Below are positions 6,963 to 9,441 of a DNA stretch of 9,441 nt, one piece after another; position 1 is the stretch's first letter; each line of letters opens with the position of its first letter. The stretch spans positions 13,517 to 22,957 of the forward strand of contig NHEU02000065.1 of assembly GCA_002171495.2 (NCBI GenBank), given 5' to 3'. Position numbers and translations under genes: made by a program. Under the pieces are notes generated by a model that was not told the DNA's origin, did not search any database, and was given only the letters and a program-made list of their open reading frames with translations. This DNA comes from Alphaproteobacteria bacterium TMED93. Lineage in GTDB: Bacteria; Pseudomonadota; Alphaproteobacteria; TMED109.

Positions 6963-7037
6963 GCGGGCGTAGCTCAGGGGTAGAGCACAACCTTGCCAAG
7001 GTTGGGGTCGAGGGTTCGAATCCCTTCGCCCGCTCCA
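6963..7037 (+). tRNA. tRNA-Gly (anticodon GCC)
   Basis: The 75-nt sequence folds as a full cloverleaf. The acceptor stem is GCGGGCG (6963-6969) with CGCCCGC (7027-7033). The D arm is GCTC/GAGC. The anticodon stem CAACC/GGTTG holds loop TTGCCAA with anticodon GCC at 6995-6997. A five-base variable loop follows, then a T arm GAGGG/CCCTT with loop TTCGAAT. The discriminator is U and the CCA end is encoded (7035-7037). Anticodon GCC reads glycine codons GGC and GGU. The gene stands out as GC-rich in AT-rich surroundings, as expected for a tRNA. An ORF starts 8 nt downstream with no terminator between. Confidence 0.97.
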
Positions 7038-7045
7038 AAAAAAAA

Positions 7046-8095
7046 ATGAAAGTTTATTTAAATTTATTAATTATTTTCTTTGTACTTATTATTAACTCTT
7101 GTTCTAATAATAACAAAAATATATCTTTTCATTTTCCTAACGTAAGTCAACTAGATGAAGAAGAAGAGGTTTTTTTACAAAAAAAAATATTAATCAATGA
7201 AATGATTTATGCCTCAAAACTCCTTCATAAAATATCGTGGCCTATTTTGAAAAAAAATATAGATATTTGTAATCATAATGGCTCATATTCATTAGGAGTT
7301 CTTTTTGCTGCTGAACAAGATTTGCCTAAAAATGACTCTAGCTATTATAGATTATTGCTCAATAGAGAAATAAACCCTTATTACTTTAAAAAATATGATA
7401 CAGTAAGTTTTCCTATCATTATTTCTGTAGCAAAAAACAGCCCCGCTTACAAGTCACAGCTGCTTGAAAAAGATATTATTTTAGAAATCAATAGTCAAAA
7501 AGTTTGGGATTTTAGAGAAAAGTTAAAGGAATCCTTAACTCACTCCTCTGTAATAAACTTTACAATACTGAGAAATGATAAAGTTATAAAAAAAAGTATT
7601 CAAGGAATAAAGGCATGCAATTACAATGTGCAAGCAATGCCTGCGTCTTCTCCTAATGCATTTGCAGATGGAGAAAAAGTCTTTATAACGTTAGCAGCAA
7701 TAAAGTTAGCTAAAACCGAAGATGAGCTAGCCTTTCTAATAGGACACGAGCTTGCTCATAATATTTATCACTATAATTATAAAAAAGGAACTGAAGCAAA
7801 TAATTTTACAATTAACTATTTAGATATTCCTAAATTGAAAAATCTAAACAGTTTTTTTTTATTTAGCACACATAACAAAGAAACAGAAGCTGACCTTAAG
7901 GGAGTGGAAATAGCATTCAAAGCTGGCTATTCTCTAGATAATGTAAATGATTATTGGAGAAGGTTATCTGTATTCAACCCTAGTTTAATTTCATCATCTT
8001 CAACAGTTTACAAAAGCAATGCACTAAGAGCAATAATGATTTCTAAAACGTTAAAAAGATTAAAAGTCTCAAATGAAAAAAAGCAAAAAAAATAA
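7046..8095 (+). CDS. Lipoprotein M48-family zinc metalloprotease with PDZ domain
   Basis: The 349-residue protein begins with a lipoprotein signal: basic residue, hydrophobic core, then lipobox I-N-S-C19, so the mature protein should be lipid-anchored in the periplasm. Residues about 118-185 resemble a PDZ domain (VAKNSPAYKSQLLEKDIILEINSQKV is its core). The C-terminal half is the M48 peptidase: zinc motif H234-E-L-A-H238 and the third ligand Glu279 in ETEAD (E-x3-D). Catalytic Glu235 is present, so it should be active. M48 lipoproteins such as LoiP and the soluble BepA act in outer-membrane quality control; unlike BepA, no TPR tail is seen here, and unlike HtpX there are no inner-membrane helices. 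The start at 7046 is fixed by the signal peptide. It lies 8 nt after the tRNA CCA in a run of A residues, with no Shine-Dalgarno. The 3' end overlaps the transporter gene by 23 nt. Confidence 0.88.
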   Translation: MKVYLNLLIIFFVLIINSCSNNNKNISFHFPNVSQLDEEEEVFLQKKILINEMIYASKLLHKISWPILKKNIDICNHNGSYSLGVLFAAEQDLPKNDSSYYRLLLNREINPYYFKKYDTVSFPIIISVAKNSPAYKSQLLEKDIILEINSQKVWDFREKLKESLTHSSVINFTILRNDKVIKKSIQGIKACNYNVQAMPASSPNAFADGEKVFITLAAIKLAKTEDELAFLIGHELAHNIYHYNYKKGTEANNFTINYLDIPKLKNLNSFFLFSTHNKETEADLKGVEIAFKAGYSLDNVNDYWRRLSVFNPSLISSSSTVYKSNALRAIMISKTLKRLKVSNEKKQKK

Positions 8096-9302
8096 CTTTT
8101 ATTATTATTTATTTGATTGGGCTAATTCTCCTTATTCAACTATTGTTATCACATTTGTTTTTTCAAGTTATTTTACTAATACTATAGCAAGTAATAAAAT
8201 CTCAGGAACAGCTTTATGGGGTTGGACAATGGCTCTATCTGGGTTTTTTATAGCTATAATGTCACCATATCTAGGATATTTAGCTGATAACAAAAAAAAT
8301 TTTTCTAGAAACTTTTTAGTGTTCTCTACATTAATTGTTGCAATGCTGTCTTCTACTCTCTGGTTTGCAAATGAAGATATAAATATACTTTTATTTTTAT
8401 TAATAATTTTAATATCAAATTTATTTTTTGAAATTGGGCAAGCTTTTTATAATTCACAGTTAATTAATTTTAGAGGTGAAAAAAATTATGGAGAATTTTC
8501 AGGCAAAGCTTGGGCTTCGGGGTATCTCGGTGGTATATTTTGTTTAATTTTAATATTAACTCTTTTTTTAATTCCAGAAAAATCAATATTTATTTTAAAT
8601 AAAGAAGAATATGAAAATATTAGAATTTGTGGCCCTATAGTAGGAATCTGGTTTTTAATATTTAGTGCCCCTTTTCTAATTAATTGTAAAAAAAATGAAC
8701 TTACCAAAAAAGAATACTCATTTTCAAACTTTTTAAATAATCTTAAACTTTTAAAAAAAGATAAAAATAAAATAAAGTTTTTTATAGCTAGAATGCTCTA
8801 TACTGATGGCCTTATTACCTTGTTTAGTTTTGGAGGAATATACGCAACTGGTACATTTAATTTTAGTTTTAATGATATTATACTTTTTGGTATTGTCATA
8901 AACATTGCTGCTGCAATAGGAGCATATATATTTGGTTTTCTGGAAGATAGGATTGGTGCTAAAAAAGTAATTATCGTTTCTTTAATATTATTAATATTAG
9001 TATGTTTAATAATTCTAATTATTAAAAATAAATTATATTTCTGGATACTTGGAACTATGCTTGGTCTGTTTATAGGATCTATACAATCCAGCAGCAGAAC
9101 AGCCCTAATTAGTTTATCTGGAAGACAAAACATCAACTCATTGTTTGGAATTTATGCTATGTCAGGAAAAATAACAAACTTTCTGGGGCCATTGTTAGTC
9201 GCCACCTTCACTGCAGTTTTTGAAAGTCAAAAGGCTGGCATGGCTTCAATTTTAATATTTCTGTTTTTAGGTCTATTTCTTTTTAATAAAGTAAAACTAT
9301 AA
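8073..9302 (+). CDS. MFS transporter, UMF1 family (Atg22-like)
   Basis: This 409-residue integral membrane protein has about 12 hydrophobic segments in two halves, split by a cytoplasmic Lys-rich loop near 205-236. The N-terminal FDWANSPYST (14-23) is the hallmark of the UMF1 (unknown major facilitator 1) family, related to yeast vacuolar effluxer Atg22. Other MFS landmarks are YLGYLADNKK (about 66-75) and FGFLEDRIGAKKV (287-299), the equivalent loops in each half. The substrate of bacterial members is not established; amino-acid or peptide-breakdown export would be a guess from Atg22. Its ATG lies 23 nt inside the end of the M48 protease gene in another frame, so the two are translationally coupled. 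No terminator hairpin is visible after the stop. Confidence 0.87.
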   Translation: MKKSKKNNFYYYLFDWANSPYSTIVITFVFSSYFTNTIASNKISGTALWGWTMALSGFFIAIMSPYLGYLADNKKNFSRNFLVFSTLIVAMLSSTLWFANEDINILLFLLIILISNLFFEIGQAFYNSQLINFRGEKNYGEFSGKAWASGYLGGIFCLILILTLFLIPEKSIFILNKEEYENIRICGPIVGIWFLIFSAPFLINCKKNELTKKEYSFSNFLNNLKLLKKDKNKIKFFIARMLYTDGLITLFSFGGIYATGTFNFSFNDIILFGIVINIAAAIGAYIFGFLEDRIGAKKVIIVSLILLILVCLIILIIKNKLYFWILGTMLGLFIGSIQSSSRTALISLSGRQNINSLFGIYAMSGKITNFLGPLLVATFTAVFESQKAGMASILIFLFLGLFLFNKVKL

Positions 9303-9353
9303 AAGATTATGAACTTGTGGTAATTAGCTAAAGAAAATCTATATTAGTATATT

Positions 9354-9441
9354 ATGATTAAGAAAAACCCATATAATTTTTTAAATCTAAAAATTTATCC
9401 AAATAAGTCACTTACACTATTTACTCTGATTATTTTTTTTA
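9354..9441 (+). CDS. Start of an unidentified ORF with a hydrophobic N-terminal segment (partial)
   Basis: An open frame begins at ATG 9354 and runs off the right edge after 29 full codons. It encodes a basic head (MIKKNPYNFLNLKIYPNKS) followed by the start of a hydrophobic stretch (LTLFTLIIFF), which looks like the N-terminus of an inner-membrane or exported protein. The family cannot be named from so little. A -10-like TATATT at 9340-9345 ends eight bases before the ATG, with a weak TTGTGG 19 bp further upstream, so the gene may have its own promoter and almost no leader. The 51-bp gap after the transporter holds nothing else recognisable. Confidence 0.45.
   Translation, partial: MIKKNPYNFLNLKIYPNKSLTLFTLIIFF

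Noticed and set aside
6963..7037. tRNA-Gly as an integration (att) site for a mobile element
   Set aside because: No integrase, no repeated tRNA 3' end elsewhere in the window, and the flanking genes look like ordinary chromosome.
8486..9136. Two minus-strand open frames (8486-8707 and 8798-9136)
   Set aside because: They are antisense to the UMF1 transporter; hydrophobic shadows caused by the membrane-segment codons.
1..9441. CRISPR arrays, insertion sequences, inverted terminal repeats, toxin-antitoxin or defence genes
   Set aside because: I looked on both strands and saw no regularly spaced repeats, transposase motifs or defence-type domains; the content is housekeeping.

Overview
The window is strongly AT-rich, gene-dense bacterial DNA with very short intergenic gaps. 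Several features point to an AT-rich, streamlined, probably marine alphaproteobacterium of SAR11-like or HIMB59-like type. The Trm112-like protein has the CPVT form in place of CPVC, as I recall from alphaproteobacteria. It sits in an operon with a thioredoxin-TPR protein, a stand-alone LON-domain protein and a small zf-CHCC (NDUFS6-like) zinc-finger protein. ubiH and ftsK lie close by, another arrangement I associate with alphaproteobacteria. The lineage is inferred from these family traits; no marker gene for phylogeny was analysed.

Layout. Positions 1-3682 hold a minus-strand run transcribed right to left: an amidase-signature enzyme, a DapC-like class I aminotransferase, and the N-terminal 382 residues of FtsK, which is cut by the window edge exactly at its Walker A motif. 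A 33-bp divergent gap separates this run from a plus-strand UbiH-type FAD monooxygenase (3716-4924). The 3' end of ubiH overlaps the end of the next minus-strand operon. That operon (6839 down to 4911) is zf-CHCC protein, CnoX/YbbN-like thioredoxin-TPR, LON-domain protein, then Trm112-like protein, with spacings of 10 nt, a 1-nt overlap and 0 nt. A divergent promoter region of about 120 bp follows. It serves this operon leftwards and a tRNA-Gly(GCC) rightwards. Eight bases after the tRNA CCA begins a lipoprotein PDZ-M48 metalloprotease. It overlaps a UMF1-family MFS transporter by 23 nt. A new partial ORF starts just before the right edge.

How the genes fit together. Most products are housekeeping: chromosome segregation (FtsK), ubiquinone ring hydroxylation (UbiH), possible lysine/diaminopimelate transamination (DapC-like), and redox or zinc-linked proteostasis (the four-gene operon). 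I found no phage, IS element, CRISPR array, toxin system or defence island. The most interesting points are the tRNA-to-protease join, the general absence of Shine-Dalgarno sequences with several predicted leaderless or near-leaderless starts, the WCEPC active site in the chaperedoxin-like protein, and the conserved-looking redox/zinc operon, whose LON and Trm112-like members have no clear function.
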